DNA of 64,000 bases. Origin: Epiperipatus broadwayi (lineage: Eukaryota > Onychophora > Udeonychophora > Euonychophora > Peripatidae). Numbering within the stretch: the stretch's first letter is position 1; every line of letters begins with the position of its first letter. The stretch spans positions 2,418,001-2,482,000 of the forward strand of contig JAQFVV010012435.1 in assembly GCA_028023455.1 (NCBI GenBank), written 5' to 3'. The notes below the pieces were generated by a model that ran no database searches, was not told the DNA's origin, and was given only the letters and a program-made list of their open reading frames with translations. Positions 33,909-46,489 of the stretch are shown here, one piece after another. A program made the translations under genes and the position numbers.

Positions 33909-35341
33909 TTACTTTGTCACTAGATGGCAGTCTCACAACAGGTGGCAAAAGAGTATATACATTGTCGGGTCTTTTTTTTGCGGATGATGTCTTTTTGTGT
34001 GCAGAAAGAAGAGAAGATATGGAAGTTATGCTGATGACATGCGCAAGGGTGGGTAAAGATATGAGGATTAAATTTAGTGAAGAAAAATCAAATATAATGA
34101 TGGTGAATACTGGGGAAAGAGAAGACAAAGATTTCTTATTGGGGGATATAAAGTTAAGTGTGGTGAACAGATATAGTAATTTGGGAATCATCTTGAGTAA
34201 TAAGAAAAATTGCTTGGATGAATGGGAGAAAAAATTGATAAATCAAGCAAAGAAAAGAAAGGGATTGATAAAGAAATTAACAGTGTTTTCATATAATAAA
34301 TATGATGTAGCTAGAATTGTATGGAAGGGAGTGGCAGTAGCAGGGTTAACATACAGCAATGATGCATTATGTGTTAGTAAAGGGGTATTATATTGCTTAG
34401 AAAAAGTACAAAGGGAAGTAGGAAGACATGCATTAGAAGCTGAGGTGTGGACAGCAAAAGAGGCAATTCAAGGAGAAATGGGATGGTCAAGTTTTTATAT
34501 GAGGGATGCAAAAAGCAAATTGAAAATGTTTGGTAGATTGCAGTTTATGGATAATAAAAGAATAGCCAAAATAGTATTTAATTGGATTACAAGTAAAGGG
34601 CAGGCAACAAGATGGGTGAGAAAGGTAATGCGGTCTGCAGAAGATTTGGATAAAGAAGTTATGTCAGTATACTTGTACAAAAGATGGGATGATTGTGTTA
34701 GGAGGATTGTTGAGTGTTATAGTGGGAAAGAGTGGGATAGAAGAATAGATGCACTAATAAAGAATAGGAAGTTGGAGAGATGGAGAACTAGTATGGAGAG
34801 TAAAATGAGTTTAAATATATATAGAAGTAAACAGAACATTGGGTGTGAGTTAATTTATGATAATAGTAAGGAAAGTAGTTTATTGTTTAAGGCTCAAATG
34901 GGATCTTTAGCAACAAGGGAATATACACGTAAATGGAAAAATATGGGTGATTTAGTCTGCAAGTTGTGTAAGAAAGGCATAGAAAATATTAGGCATTTGT
35001 TACTTCAATGTAAATGTTTGGAAGCAGAAAGGGTACAAATAATGAAGTTATGGAAGGTTAAATATGAACAAAGTGATTATACAGAAAGTGAGTTATTGGT
35101 TTTTATGCTAGGTTTGGGAAAAAATAAGGGGGATTTAGATATGAAGGTCATGGAGTTGACAAATATTATGTTGTGGAAATGGAATGGAGCAGATTATGGG
35201 AAAACTTAGGGTGGACAATGGAAAAGGAAGGTAAAGTGGCTAACATGTTTCTCTGGGCATAGCTGCTGAAAGATTCGTGACTCTGTTTAAGGAGAAGTCA
35301 CAGTACATCACATCACATCACATCAAAAATTCCTTACTTTG
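33909..35341 (+). mobile_element. 5'-truncated LINE with long open frame
   Basis: The frame 33914-35209 (431 codons, no stop) starts inside the reverse transcriptase: SGLFFADDVFLCAE holds the palm FADD motif, followed by MRIKFSEEKSNIMMVN and YSNLGIILS (motifs D and E region), then a long thumb/connection region (VQREVGRHALEAEVW, EAIQGEMGWSSFYMRDAKSK). A C-terminal finger CKLCKKGIENIRHLLLQC follows, then LWKWNGADYGKT-stop. The 3' untranslated region ends in (CACAT)n at 35303-35325. TTACTTTG at 33909-33916 and 35334-35341 may be the target duplication. The GEMGWSSF/IRH layout resembles LINEs known from ticks; clade not fixed. The 5' half (endonuclease, first reverse transcriptase motifs) is absent, so it cannot move by itself, but the clean frame implies recent insertion. 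Confidence 0.85.
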
Positions 35342-35344
35342 ATA

Positions 35345-38185
35345 AAGAAGTGACATTTCATTATACTGAATGACATACAGCAATGATTGTCACCAACTAG
35401 AATCTAATAGACTTTTCTAATAACTTCTTTATTTTGTCATATTTTTTATTTTTCTATTGATATCATCTGTCAAAACTTTTTTAAATTGACATTTAGCTTT
35501 TTTCTATCCTTTTCACCAATTTTTGTCTGCACATATTATTTTCAAAACATTTCTCACTATTTGTAATTATAAGGGTAATGCAGTTACATTTTTTAATTAT
35601 CTATTTCTTTCTTATTTTATTTTTGTCAATATTTACATTTCAATAAACTTACTAACAAAACAATATATGATTTTCCCCCTTAAACTTAATATATGTTTTC
35701 AAGAGCAACCATCTTTATTCTACTCCAGAGCCATTTATTGTGAGATGAGTAATCAATGGATTACTCCAAACAAGTTTCTGGTGGAAGCTAATAAATTTGC
35801 ACATCTATTAATTATTCCAACATGCAATGACTTTGAATTTCTTTTTTAAATGTTTATGCCATTTCTTTATGAAAAGTGGCTCTATATTTTATTAATCTCA
35901 TTTTTAAATCTAACCCCCAAAATAAAAATAAATATTTCTATTTAGGTTACTTTTAATAATTTCCTCTTCAAATATACCTCTGTCATTATATTCACCACAT
36001 GGAATTTTGCTTCATTTTCCCAATCTATTAACCCATGTAAATAATAACTACAAATGAAGTTAATTTACTCATCAATAAGTCACTTTATGCTCCACAACAA
36101 ATCACAAAAACAACTGAATTTTAATCACTTCAAAAACTTAATTGTGTAAATTTAAAAACAGTTTTTTTTTATAGAAGCAAAATACTTGGATTTTTAAAAA
36201 TTAAAATTTAACCAGGACTACTTATGAATTTTACAACTTCTAGAATATTAGATCACAAAGTGATACTATGAGTAAAAAAGGTCTATTTTCTGTGTAAATG
36301 TTATGAACTACTCATGGCATTATATAAAAAAAAATCTACTTAAATCAGAACAAACAATTTAGTTTATGTTAATATTTTCCCCCCTATAATTTCACTTACT
36401 ACAGTACTAGTATTCAATTCATCTTTTAAGGTATGATAAGCAAAATCTAAAAATCTATACCACCACGACTGATCATACAAAAATTACCATGATTATAATT
36501 TTAAACATCATTAAAAATAGAGATTGAAAATAATTAGAAATAATTTTACTTTCAATCCAAATTTTTAGTATAATAGATGACTAACTCACTTTTTGTAGTC
36601 CAATCACACACAAAAAAGTTTTATTACATTACATATGACGACTAAATATTTTGCTTGCATATTAATTCCTTATGTTATATGACAAATAAAATATTTATTC
36701 AAAGTCTAGATTTTTCCTTTTATTAAAAACTTATTTATTTCTTACAGATGTTTCAATTTCTTGATGACTTTTTGCATTACCTTTATTAAATATGAAAAAA
36801 TAATATATTCTATCTCCACTTTTAACCTGTTTTTACAATCTTCTATTTTAACGATCAGTCTATATATTATCACAGGCATAGTATTATCAATTATATTATA
36901 CTGAACATATTTTTTGAAATACTTATACCAATACATATTAGTCAGCAGATAGTAATGCTTTGACAATATTGAAAAGCTCTTTATATATCATATATACATT
37001 ATATTTTTAATGTTCTTGATAACTTTCAAAAATTTATTTAATTATCAACTTGTGAACCTAATTTCTTCAACATTTTAAGTGGTATCATTGTTTTCTGCTC
37101 TCTTTTAGGGTTGCTGCTATGATGAGCAATAGGAACAGATTGCATATTAAAACTAGTAACCATTAGATTTGAAAATGAAAAATGTAAGATTACGCTCTAT
37201 AAGGCTAGTTAATTAGAGAGCCATATTAAATTTAATATTCATAAAACTAAAGATAACTAATTCAATTCTTATGCTACTACTGTCACACAATAACATACAA
37301 ACATAGGACAAATATATCACTCTAAAAATTATGCTCTACACTAAATTATATGCTATTACTAACAACTGAATAAATTTAGAAACATATAAACATTTAACAA
37401 TTTAACCAGATAATGGAAATAATCAAAAATGTAAAAATAAGCTTTTAATATGAATTTTTAAAAATAATTTACCATGGAAATTGAATTTTCAATTACTCTT
37501 TTATACTATCATTTAATATTTTAGATTGCAATTTAATATTTTTAAAAATCAAAAATCAATAAAAATGATAAGAATATTAATAAATACTGTACATTCTGTA
37601 TTGGCATAGCAATAAAAATGGTGGATTAAATTTCTAGGTTGACTTATAATGATACTGTCACTTTTACTGAACTTTGTGCCATTTTATATTTCTCTGTAAT
37701 GATTTTCTGTATATATTGTTTAAAACTTGGATGTTTGACTCACTTGTTTTTTAAATCGTTGATCCATTTTATAGCCATACAAAACATTTAGGCCATTATT
37801 GTGAATGTCTAATTTTTTATTTAATAAACATTTGCTTTAAAATATGCTAAAAATTATTCACTTATTTGAATTGATTAATACCATATCCAGGGAGTTCAAT
37901 GCCACGATGATAAAGTGATGACATCAAAGAATAAAAGTTTTTGGGCCAATTTCTAAATTGTCTTGCACTTTGATATTTACATATCACAACTGTGGTTATG
38001 ATTTTTTTTTAAATATTACAATAATGGAATTTGTTGTTTGGTTAGGCTTACAGGTTCATTTCCAAACCAACAGACACAAAAAAATAACTACTCAGCAATC
38101 AACATGTGCAATTTATTATTCCAAAAATATACACACATTAATTAAACAAATTAATAAATACAGTTGATACAATTGAATGCTGAGA
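35345..38185. other. AT-rich spacer, nothing recognised
   Basis: Frames at 35523-35849, 36742-36966 and 37958-38167 have no motif, no coding bias I can see and no copy elsewhere in the window. No transposon ends found. Confidence 0.5.
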
Positions 38186-38189
38186 TAGT

Positions 38190-38600
38190 TGAGCTGAGCA
38201 TGGAACTCACTTCTAGCTAAATGATTAGCCTGCCTCATGAGCTCTGGTAAGACTCTTCCAGGCTATGTGTTTAGTTTGCCTCAAGTCAGCTCTAATTTGG
38301 ATGTAGCAGTTTCCAGTCTGTAGATGGACTTGCCTCACTGCATGGACATCATTATAATGAATACAGAGACTATCCTTGCTGATGGCAGAGGGCTTAATGG
38401 AAAGCATGTTCAGTCATTCAGCTTGACAGAAGTAATTGCTCTATGCTTTGCCTCCAAAAGGCTGACTATTTAATGGCAGATCCCTACCTTATTGGAAACA
38501 TGCGGATTTGGTGCGCGAACCCCAGTGAAAGATTTAATCCCTTTGGGTAGCAACTGGATGCAAGCCAATCAGGTAAGGAATCTGGAATAGTCCACTTCTG
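38190..38600. other. GC-elevated unclassified block
   Basis: Composition is clearly less AT-rich than both flanks, with TGCGGATTTGGTGCGCGAAC near 38501. The only frame of note (38225-38407 minus, 60 codons) has no motif. It could be an unrecognised repeat or a non-coding exon. Confidence 0.3.
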
Positions 38601-38604
38601 AAGG

Positions 38605-41095
38605 CAGAGTCAGATATGACAGAATTATTGCATAAATCATAGTAGTAGAAGTCCAAAAATTACTGGTATCCCATTTTCTGCTATAAATAAATAAAGATTC
38701 TGGTAGAAATGAGTCTGTTTTTTTTATATAAAAACCATGCTCACTATAAAATATATTTTTAAGAAGTTTATTACTCATCATGTTCAATAAAACAAAGGTG
38801 AAATTTTGCAACACTGAACTCCACAATCACATTGAGTCTCACTTCTATACAATAAATTAGATAAAATAAAAGCTCTATTTATAGATAATTTAATTGCAAG
38901 TTATTTAAGTGTAGCAAAAAATCTTGGCTTTTAAGTTATAAAAAAAAGCAGCACCATATTGTTAATGTGTGTGTGTAAAACCACTCATAACTTGTAAATA
39001 TTTAACTACAGAGTGAAGATCTTTCAGCTGGCCACAAACACAAAAAAACAACAAACAAAGTATTATTTATATGGCTGCTCATCTTCAGGTGAGGGGGGTA
39101 ATTTTCTCACTATTTTTATTCTTTAGCTAAAATTAAACAAATATAATGCTCATTAATTGACCAATAATTGGATGGTCTGCTCAATTAACTATGGACTTAT
39201 TTTCCTAAAGGAAATATAAGCCTGATTTCAAAGTTTCACTAAATCTAGATTTAGACTGAAATGTATGAATGTGATACATTGATATCTTGAGCTCTCACAT
39301 TGGTTAGATATACACACAAGTATTTTACAGATAGACAAAATAATTACCTAGCATCTTTAATCATCATTGGAGATATCACATATATATATATGTAATGTTT
39401 AAAGGTATTATATTTATGCTTTCTATACAAATTTGTAAAAATTTGTGATTAAATATGATGAAAAATTAAATAACTTTTTGCAGGATGTGTGCTTTTGTGA
39501 ATCAAACTTGTTGTCATTGTCTTCTGAGAAGACTAGTTGAGATCACATCAAATATAGCAACTCAGTTTCTATCTAAATAGATTCATAATATTTCAGTTTG
39601 ATATCAAAAGTTTGAACATAAATTTTATTTGAAGGCAAAGTTATTCAAAAATAATTATAAGTTTTGGCCTTGTCAATTAGTATAGAGGAGACTTTAGTTA
39701 AATTTCTGCTAAAATTCACTTTCAAATAGTTTAACATAAAATTGAGCATTGTAAGTAAGCATGTTTAAATAGAAATGGGGTTTCTATGTCAGATATCATC
39801 CCAATCCCTTTTGCAGCTGATGACATCAAACTTAAATGACAGAAACATATTCCTTTAATGGTTTAGTTGATTTTTCATCAAATGTTGCAATACATAAATG
39901 TTGTGATATATATATGTTTTTATAAATTTCTATAGAAGACATAAATACTATATTATTAATAAATTATACACACACACATATATATATAAAATTAAAAGTG
40001 CCATCAGCTAATTGTTTATCATATGTGCTTAAATAAAGTAATAGAATACTAGTTATCTATTCTTTAAGTCACACTACCATTAAGCAACAATTGTAATGTC
40101 ACTTTGAAAGCCGATTTCTGGCATTTTTCTGGTTTGTTTATACATGAAGATTATGTTGCTGTAATTTATATATTTATATACACTCACACACTCAAAATTT
40201 AAATAAATATTTACTATCATTTAAAATAAGTACATTAAATAAAAATAGTTAAACACAAAAATAAAATAAGTTCACTTCTACTATAACAAAAGTTTATTTT
40301 TTAGTAGATATTTCAAGATTCATAAAGTATAATCCTAACTTTTCAATTTTAATCATTTTGTATTAAAACCTTAGTTATATAACACAGTGCGATGATCAAT
40401 TTTTGCATTTGTGAATTCGTTTTTAATGCATTATTCCTTAACTTTTAATAACAGCTATTATTCATTTTCAACAATTTTATGGAAAACAAAATTTTCATAA
40501 TATAAACTCAAAATTGGAAATATATTAGAAGAGTTAGTTTTAATCATTTTTAATGTTGCGTACTTGATTTTGTTGAAAGAATTGATCAACTTCCAAACAA
40601 TAAATATGATTTTAAATTGGCTTTTAAAAAAAATCAATAACATTAATGATAACAGCTTTTATAAAACGCATAAATACAATATATATATATTCTATTCTCC
40701 ATATAAACAATTGAAAAATGATATGTAAAAGATGGACAACTCTCAAATAAGTCAATGGAAAGTGTAGGTTTCTCCAACAATCCCTCATAAAAATAGAGGA
40801 AAGGAGAATGTTATATTCACCACGATTTCCAATTGCTAGATAGTGAGAGGCTGACAAGTTTTTCATACTTGTTTTAATCTATGACTAAAAGCCAGATTCT
40901 CTTTTTCTGACCAATAGTAGATTGTTTACTATGTTGACTGCAGATTGGGAACATAAAAGAAATACCCAAGCCTGCTGATTTGATCTCAAGTAGTAAGCAT
41001 AGTATGAAGATGGACCTCTTAAAGCCTTTATGTATTGTATACTGAAGAAGATGAAATACTTATATAATGCAAAAACAGATACCATGTACTAAAAG
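38605..41095. other. AT-rich spacer, nothing recognised
   Basis: Short frames at 38569-38826, 40458-40643, 40624-40866 and 40885-41085 (all minus) look like chance frames. Small TA and CA tracts at 39380 and 39968. Confidence 0.45.
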
Positions 41096-41099
41096 GATA

Positions 41100-41170
41100 T
41101 GTGGGCTAATTGTTAGCTCATTCTTCTGTCACATGCATAATTTGGGATTTGAATAGGCCAAGTAAAGCAT
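41100..41170 (+). repeat. tRNA-like SINE head
   Basis: ATGTGGGCTAATTGTTAGC (A-box-like) followed at tRNA distance by TTTGGGATTTGAATAGGCC (B-box-like). Body not delimited. Confidence 0.4.
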
Positions 41171-41214
41171 AGATTGCTTCTTAAATTACAAGAAAATAAG
41201 TATTTAGCTACTTA

Positions 41215-41800
41215 CAAGGGGGACAAAAATAACCAGAATTTTGTAATGAAAAATTGTATATTTATTTTTAGGAATGCCTTTCAAAGTACAGTCCATTTCA
41301 CTTTTTAAAGTAATCCAGAATTTTTTGCAAAGTGGTGCCTTTTAATGCCTATGCCATTTTATTTTCTTCACTACTTCTATGTCTGCAAAGAAAAATTTTT
41401 TGAGTATTTTTTCATTTGAGGGAATAAAAAGAAGTTGCACACAGTGATAGTGATCAAATACAATGGATGGATAAGCTGGGTGATGCTGAATTTGACTAAA
41501 AATTGTTTCACACTGAAGGCTTTGTGTACTGATAGATTGTTGCATTAAAATTTGCATTTTCTATCATACAATCATTTCAGAACTTGAACAACACTATTTG
41601 CATCCAAAAAAATAATCAGCATCATTTTGATACTGAACCTCAATGCCTTACTTTTTTTGGATGTGATAAATTTGATGCTCCATTAAATGACTTTTGAACT
41701 GAGCAATTTGTTTGTAAACTGTTTACAAACTGTTTTTCCTGACATTTTGCTCTAACAAAAAAAAAATTACATTATTTCAACTTTGAAATTGACAAATAAT
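41215..41800 (-). pseudogene. Mariner-like transposase relic, internally deleted
   Basis: Minus strand from about 41790: an N-terminal MSGKTVCKQF scrap, then MMLIIFLDANSVV (the catalytic-region strand usually written FFDxxGIVH), then a deletion and HHPAYPSIV...YHCVQLLFIPSNEK...FADIEVVKK, typical of the mariner C-terminal catalytic part (PYSPDLAPCDYHLFP). A frameshifted GTTLQKILDYFKK follows. The element end near 41215 reads CAAGGGGGACAAAAATAACC, like mariner terminal repeats. Dead. Confidence 0.65.
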
Positions 41801-41950
41801 TTAAGATGCATTTAACAAAAATGTTTACTGTGCTCCAACATGCTTTCACTCAGTAACATTAGATGGCAAATTGTTGCAGGGGAGGGTCTTCAAAAGGCAT
41901 CTAGCCAGAAGATGCATGTACTACTACTAGGCCATCCTCCAAAAGCAATT

Positions 41951-42110
41951 AAAACAGGCAAAACTCTCCATACAGTAGTGCCACTCAGTTCAAGCTAGAG
42001 TAATCAATGGATGCCAGAAGGCTTACACTGAGTGGCACTACTGTATGGAGAGTTTTGCCTGTTTTTAATAGCAGTTATGAACAAGCATAAGAAATGGTGA
42101 TCATGTGATG
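41951..42110. mobile_element. Family B foldback, copy B5 (internally deleted)
   Basis: Clean foldback: AAAACAGGCAAAACTCTCCA...GTGCCACTCAGT against its inverse ending 42066, with ATCAATGGATGCCAGAAGGC near the centre. The one-sided tail ends GTGATCATGTGATG at 42110. Arms are nearly identical. Confidence 0.8.
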
Positions 42111-42225
42111 TTTAATGGTTTAATACCAAAAAACAATTCTGTTTATTTTGGGATACCCCTTGTAAAAGATTTGTTCAATGAGTGATGATTCCTTGACAGT
42201 AAAGTTTATTTACTATGATAAAAAT

Positions 42226-42430
42226 AAAACAGGCAAAAATCTCCATAGAGTAATGGCACTCAGTGCAAGACAGAGTAATCAATGGATGCCAGAAGGCTTG
42301 TGCATAAAATCCCATATCTAGTGCCTATTCATCTAACAACTGACTGCACTGAATGGCACTATTGTATGGAGAGTTTTGCCTGTTTTAATAACAATTATGA
42401 GCAAGCATAAGAAATGGTGATCATGTGATG
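42226..42430. mobile_element. Family B foldback, copy B6 (internally deleted)
   Basis: Same structure, keeping more of the left arm (to ATCTAGTGCCTATTCATC) before the right arm; tail ends GATCATGTGATG at 42430. It lies 115 bases after B5 in the same orientation. Confidence 0.8.
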
Positions 42431-42799
42431 ATAAAAGTACTGTTTTTTCTGACTTCTTAAGTGAAGATCATTTAATTAAGAGTATTAAAATATCACCTCC
42501 TTTGGCTTAATTCCATATTATTATTTAACAATTAAATTATTAATAATTTTGCCACAACAAACAAAAGTTTTAATATACTATCAATTCTACAATTTAATAC
42601 CATCACTATTTATTTTAATAATAAAATAGATATTTTTAAGGAATAAAGACCATATTTTAAAAGCTAAAAAGGATTGCCACTTATGTAAAATTATTGTAAA
42701 ACAAACATACTACTTTCAAGTGGCAAATTATAGTCATGGTTGAGAGCCTTAAGATAAAAACTAATGTGGAAATATGAAAGCACTGAAGAACAGCTTGTT

Positions 42800-43266
42800 A
42801 AGTAGTACTATCTAACCACTATTTATTATTCAAAACTTACACTAGAAATATAATTAACTATTTAAAAATAAGATATAACCTGGCTTTATAATAATTCTGG
42901 CTAAAGGATATAGGTGCCTATAATTATTAAAAAAACTGAGGGCACCAAAATATATGAATACTGAATTGGAATCAGATTTGCATAACTATGCAAGAAAATT
43001 GTTTTAACTTAAAAATATTTACATACTTTGGAATTTTACACTGCTAGCTTGATGGATTTAGTGAAATTGGATTTTTGGTTCAATTGCACTTTTTTATCAA
43101 ATAACTACTTCTACTACCACCACCCCCCTTCACTAAATTTAAAGGTTCTCACTGATGAAAGTTATAAATTAAAAATTAGGCTGGAATAGTGGCAGGATAA
43201 TATTGGATAGGGGTTTATTAAAAAGTACCATCTGACATCTATTTATTATTCAAATTTACATTAGAA
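42800..43266. repeat. Direct repeat pair about 420 bp apart, with a family B scrap between
   Basis: AGTACTATCTAACCACT..TTATTATTCAAAACTTACA (42804-42842) recurs as AGTACCATCTGACATCT..TTATTATTCAAATTTACA at 43223-43260. Between them, 43140-43195 is a decayed family B arm with TCTCACTGATGAAAG and AAATTAGGCTGG, a broken hammerhead. Confidence 0.5.
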
Positions 43267-43269
43267 GGC

Positions 43270-43895
43270 AAACTGAAGTGAAAGAAATAGAATTTTCTAA
43301 TTAAAGTTATTATACAGTAGTTTCTCATTATACCCATGGCTTATTATCCTTGGATTCAATAACTATGATTTGCTTATATAAGAGAAATTGTTACTTTAGT
43401 TAGCCATTTATTAATCTTGCATACTCAGTCATAATTTTAGCTTACAGTTAATTATGTGATTCTCTCTTATTAAATTTATTACAGTAATGTTTTTTTATTC
43501 CATGATTATTTATGTGAAATATTATATAGAATAAGCTATTATCCACAGATTAAGATATCTAGTGGAAAGTTTGTGACCTAATGCAGTGGATACAAATAAA
43601 TTATTCATATATATTAAATTATATTGTTGGTAAGAAAATGCTATGTGGTTTATAAAAGCATTGAGTTATTCATAATTTTCTTTAAAATTATAATGTAGTT
43701 TAATATAACATTTTTGACAATGAAAAGTATTTTCAGCCTTAGATATAATGTGATCTGTATAAAAATAGAAGACATCGGTGTACAGCAGAGATTAAATCTG
43801 AATTCAAGTAACTTAAAAATTCTTTCAGGTTCAATTAGGACTATGATAATTTTTACTTGGTTAGTTCATAAGTAATCCAGTTAATCACCTCATAT
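43270..43895. other. AT-rich spacer, nothing recognised
   Basis: No supported feature. Confidence 0.5.
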
Positions 43896-43899
43896 AGTT

Positions 43900-44411
43900 T
43901 ATATCTAGTTTTTCTTTTCTCAAAATATGATTTATTAACATAATATTAATCTTTGAATTTACATGTTATATGTAGTGATATACAAGATTCAAACTATGAT
44001 TTACAATGCAGAACTTGATTTACCGAGTGAACAGAAAAACCTTGAATTGTATATGCATATATCTTGCCATTCATAGCTTCTCTGATAGTTAACTAAGTAA
44101 CCTCTGACCTCAATGGCAACTAGGTAGATCACAGCTACCAAGAATCACATCATCTCTACCATCCAGATGAGAAAGTGAAAACCCGTACTAATCACTGCAG
44201 CACCCATGTACCAGCCCCCCTCCTAATGACTAGGAACCAGGCCCTGTGGTATTTCCAAAGCTCAGACTTTCTCATCCAATGCCCTTACTAATCCCCACAG
44301 CATCCAGATCCCCTCCAAAACCCAGGCTTGTGAGACCTTCCAAGCACCAGAACCTGCCATCCAGATGGCAGAGATGAGTGATACAGCAGCCCTATATCTA
44401 GTTTTTCTTTT
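43900..44411 (-). mobile_element. Unclassified insertion with 19-bp target duplication
   Basis: TATATCTAGTTTTTCTTTT stands exactly at 43900-43918 and 44393-44411, bounding a 474-bp insert. On the minus strand the insert starts with a GC-richer part (44085-44392; repeated CATCTGGATGG motifs) and ends in AT-rich sequence with a tRNA-like stretch (TTCACTCGGTAAATCAAG then AGTTTGAATCTTG). That is the reverse of the usual SINE order and recalls family A. The 75-codon minus frame 44262-44489 crosses its edge and is not a gene. Confidence 0.7.
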
Positions 44412-44419
44412 GCATAAAA

Positions 44420-45280
44420 AGTAAATAAGGATGCAAAACATTAAAACATCATTATGCAGCAACATGATGAGTTGTGATTTTTGCGTCACAATTTTTCTGT
44501 AAGGATTATTGAAAAACTTTTTGACATTTGGAGGATGGGCAATATAATAAATATTATTTTACATTTTTTAACCTTTATAAAAAGAGCTAAACTTATATTT
44601 TATATATATACAGTAAAGTTTTTTTTAATTTTTATGTAAAAAAAATAGTGTTCGATCTACATCCACATAATATTTACCATTGAGGCAAAAAAAATAAAAA
44701 TAAAAACAGCAACAAATCAGTAGAAAATAAAATGTTTATATTTATTTTTAAAGTTTGGTTGGAATTATCAAGAAAAATATATATGTTGCAATAAAAATAG
44801 TTAAAATAATAATTATTTAATAAAAATATGTACCGATGTCACGTAAAATGTAGACGGAAATACAATAAGAAATGTCCACATTTATTCTTGCATTTATGGC
44901 TACAAGTATATAAATAAAATGAAAAAATATTTATATTACTGTAAAAATATGTATGAAATAAAAATACGTATAAGATAGTCTATGCACAAATCTGTATAAA
45001 ATAAAATAAAGCAAAATGAAGTATGTAATGAAAGCAATATATAAATAGGTCAAATGCAAATACATATGAAATGAAATTGCAAAAACAAAATTATTCATGT
45101 AGCAAGAAGACCAAATCTACCACTAAACTGAATTCTGCTTATCAAGCAACAAGAACCCCTTCCCCTGAACTGAAAGTGAAATTTGACATTGTAAAACTGG
45201 AGTTGATAAAAGGCAAATCATCTTAATTTCTTGTAGAATTAACTCTTTTTTTTTTTTTTTTACATATTTCATACATATTT
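44420..45280. other. AT-rich, low-complexity spacer
   Basis: 44800-45090 is rich in repeated AAATA/TATGTATGAAAT-like words; no gene. Confidence 0.45.
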
Positions 45281-45284
45281 TGTG

Positions 45285-45705
45285 TATGGTATACGTTTGG
45301 AGATTTAGTAGAAGAGCAATACAGAGACTTCAGACTACTCAAAAAAATATGGAAAGATGCATGTTGGGAGTAACAAGAAGAGATCCGAAAACGCAATGTA
45401 TGGGTAAAAGAACAAACAGGTGTTACTGACCTCATTGAAAAAATTAAAAGATTGAAGTGGAGTTGGGCTGGACATATTGCTAGAAGAGATGATAATAGAT
45501 GGACAATTGAAATCTTAAACTGGATATCAAGGAATTGTAAAAGACCCAGAAAGAGACAACATGTTAGATGGATGGATGGATGAAATAAGAAAGTGTGCAG
45601 GGGTGATTGTGGAGAAGAGAAGCTAAAGATCAGAGAAGATGGACTGAACTTGGAGAGACCTTCATCCTGCAGTGGATTGATAATGGTTGATAATGATGAT
45701 ACATT
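45285..45705 (+). pseudogene. RTE-type LINE C-terminus and 3' end
   Basis: Frame 1 reads RRAIQRLQTTQKNMERCMLG; another continues with DLIEKIKRLKWSWAGHIARR and DDNRWTIEILNWISRNCKRP. The segment WMDEIRKCAG..TWRDLHPAVD then leads to a GATAATGATGATAC tail at 45695. The W-x-W-AGHIARR signature is highly typical of RTE C-termini. A local GGAT expansion (45570) shifts the frame. Minus frame 45223-45435 is antisense. Confidence 0.8.
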
Positions 45706-45719
45706 TTACTTTATTTACT

Positions 45720-46465
45720 ACACACTTTTATTGTGAAATATATTTTCATGATTTTATTTAATATACATTTGCAGTCATAATTTTAAGAATAAATGCAGAC
45801 ATTTTATTTTCTACAGATTAATTTTTCTTTTGCTCATTGGTAATTACTGTGCAAATGTAAACTGTGCATTGCATTACTATCAAAAAACAAATATTCAGAT
45901 AAAGGTAAAATAGCTATAGTCCATTACATGATACGGACTTATCTAGAATATTTTTGGAAATTGTGAAGCTGAAGACAGCACTCATCACATAAATCAAATG
46001 CCAAGTGATTATGGTCAATTACTTCAATTTCTCATTTTATATTTTAATTAAGATCATTTAAATTACTTGTTTCCAACTCATAACTATATGGCTATCTAAG
46101 CTGGTAATGTAATAGTTGCCCAATGTAAAAATCCTATAGTTGCTTGGAATATGAATGATTTTTTTATTATACCTAGATTCAAACCTCAAACCATGCAGCC
46201 TAACATTTAAATTTATTATTATTACTAAGCAACTTTAAACTCCCTTTGTAATTACTAATTAATTTTAAAGTTCTCTGTAATATTTTTTGTTAATTATATT
46301 GGAAGTTAATTACTTTTATAAAATTTTAATAGTAAATATTAATTAGGTTAATGAAAATATTTTTCATATACAGCTCCTAACTTTTTGAGATGTTACAAAA
46401 TTTTAAGGCCCCAGGCCTGAATCTCAGATTATAAACACACAAGTCCTGCATACAGTAATTGAAAG
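45720..46465. other. AT-rich spacer, nothing recognised
   Basis: No supported feature. Confidence 0.45.
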
Positions 46466-46489
46466 TCTATAGCACTGAAAGGTTTTACA

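Noticed and set aside
33883-34680. Minus-strand frames of 102 and 61 codons
   Set aside because: Antisense to the LINE reverse-transcriptase frame.
35523-35849. 108-codon plus-strand frame
   Set aside because: Phe/Ile/Leu-rich composition expected from AT-rich DNA; no motif or repeat copy.
39815-39830. Extra hammerhead core (GCTGATGACATC)
   Set aside because: No second core half or pairing nearby.
44262-44489. Minus-strand 75-codon frame in GC-richer DNA
   Set aside because: Runs over the edge of the insertion and its target duplication, so it was assembled by the insertion.
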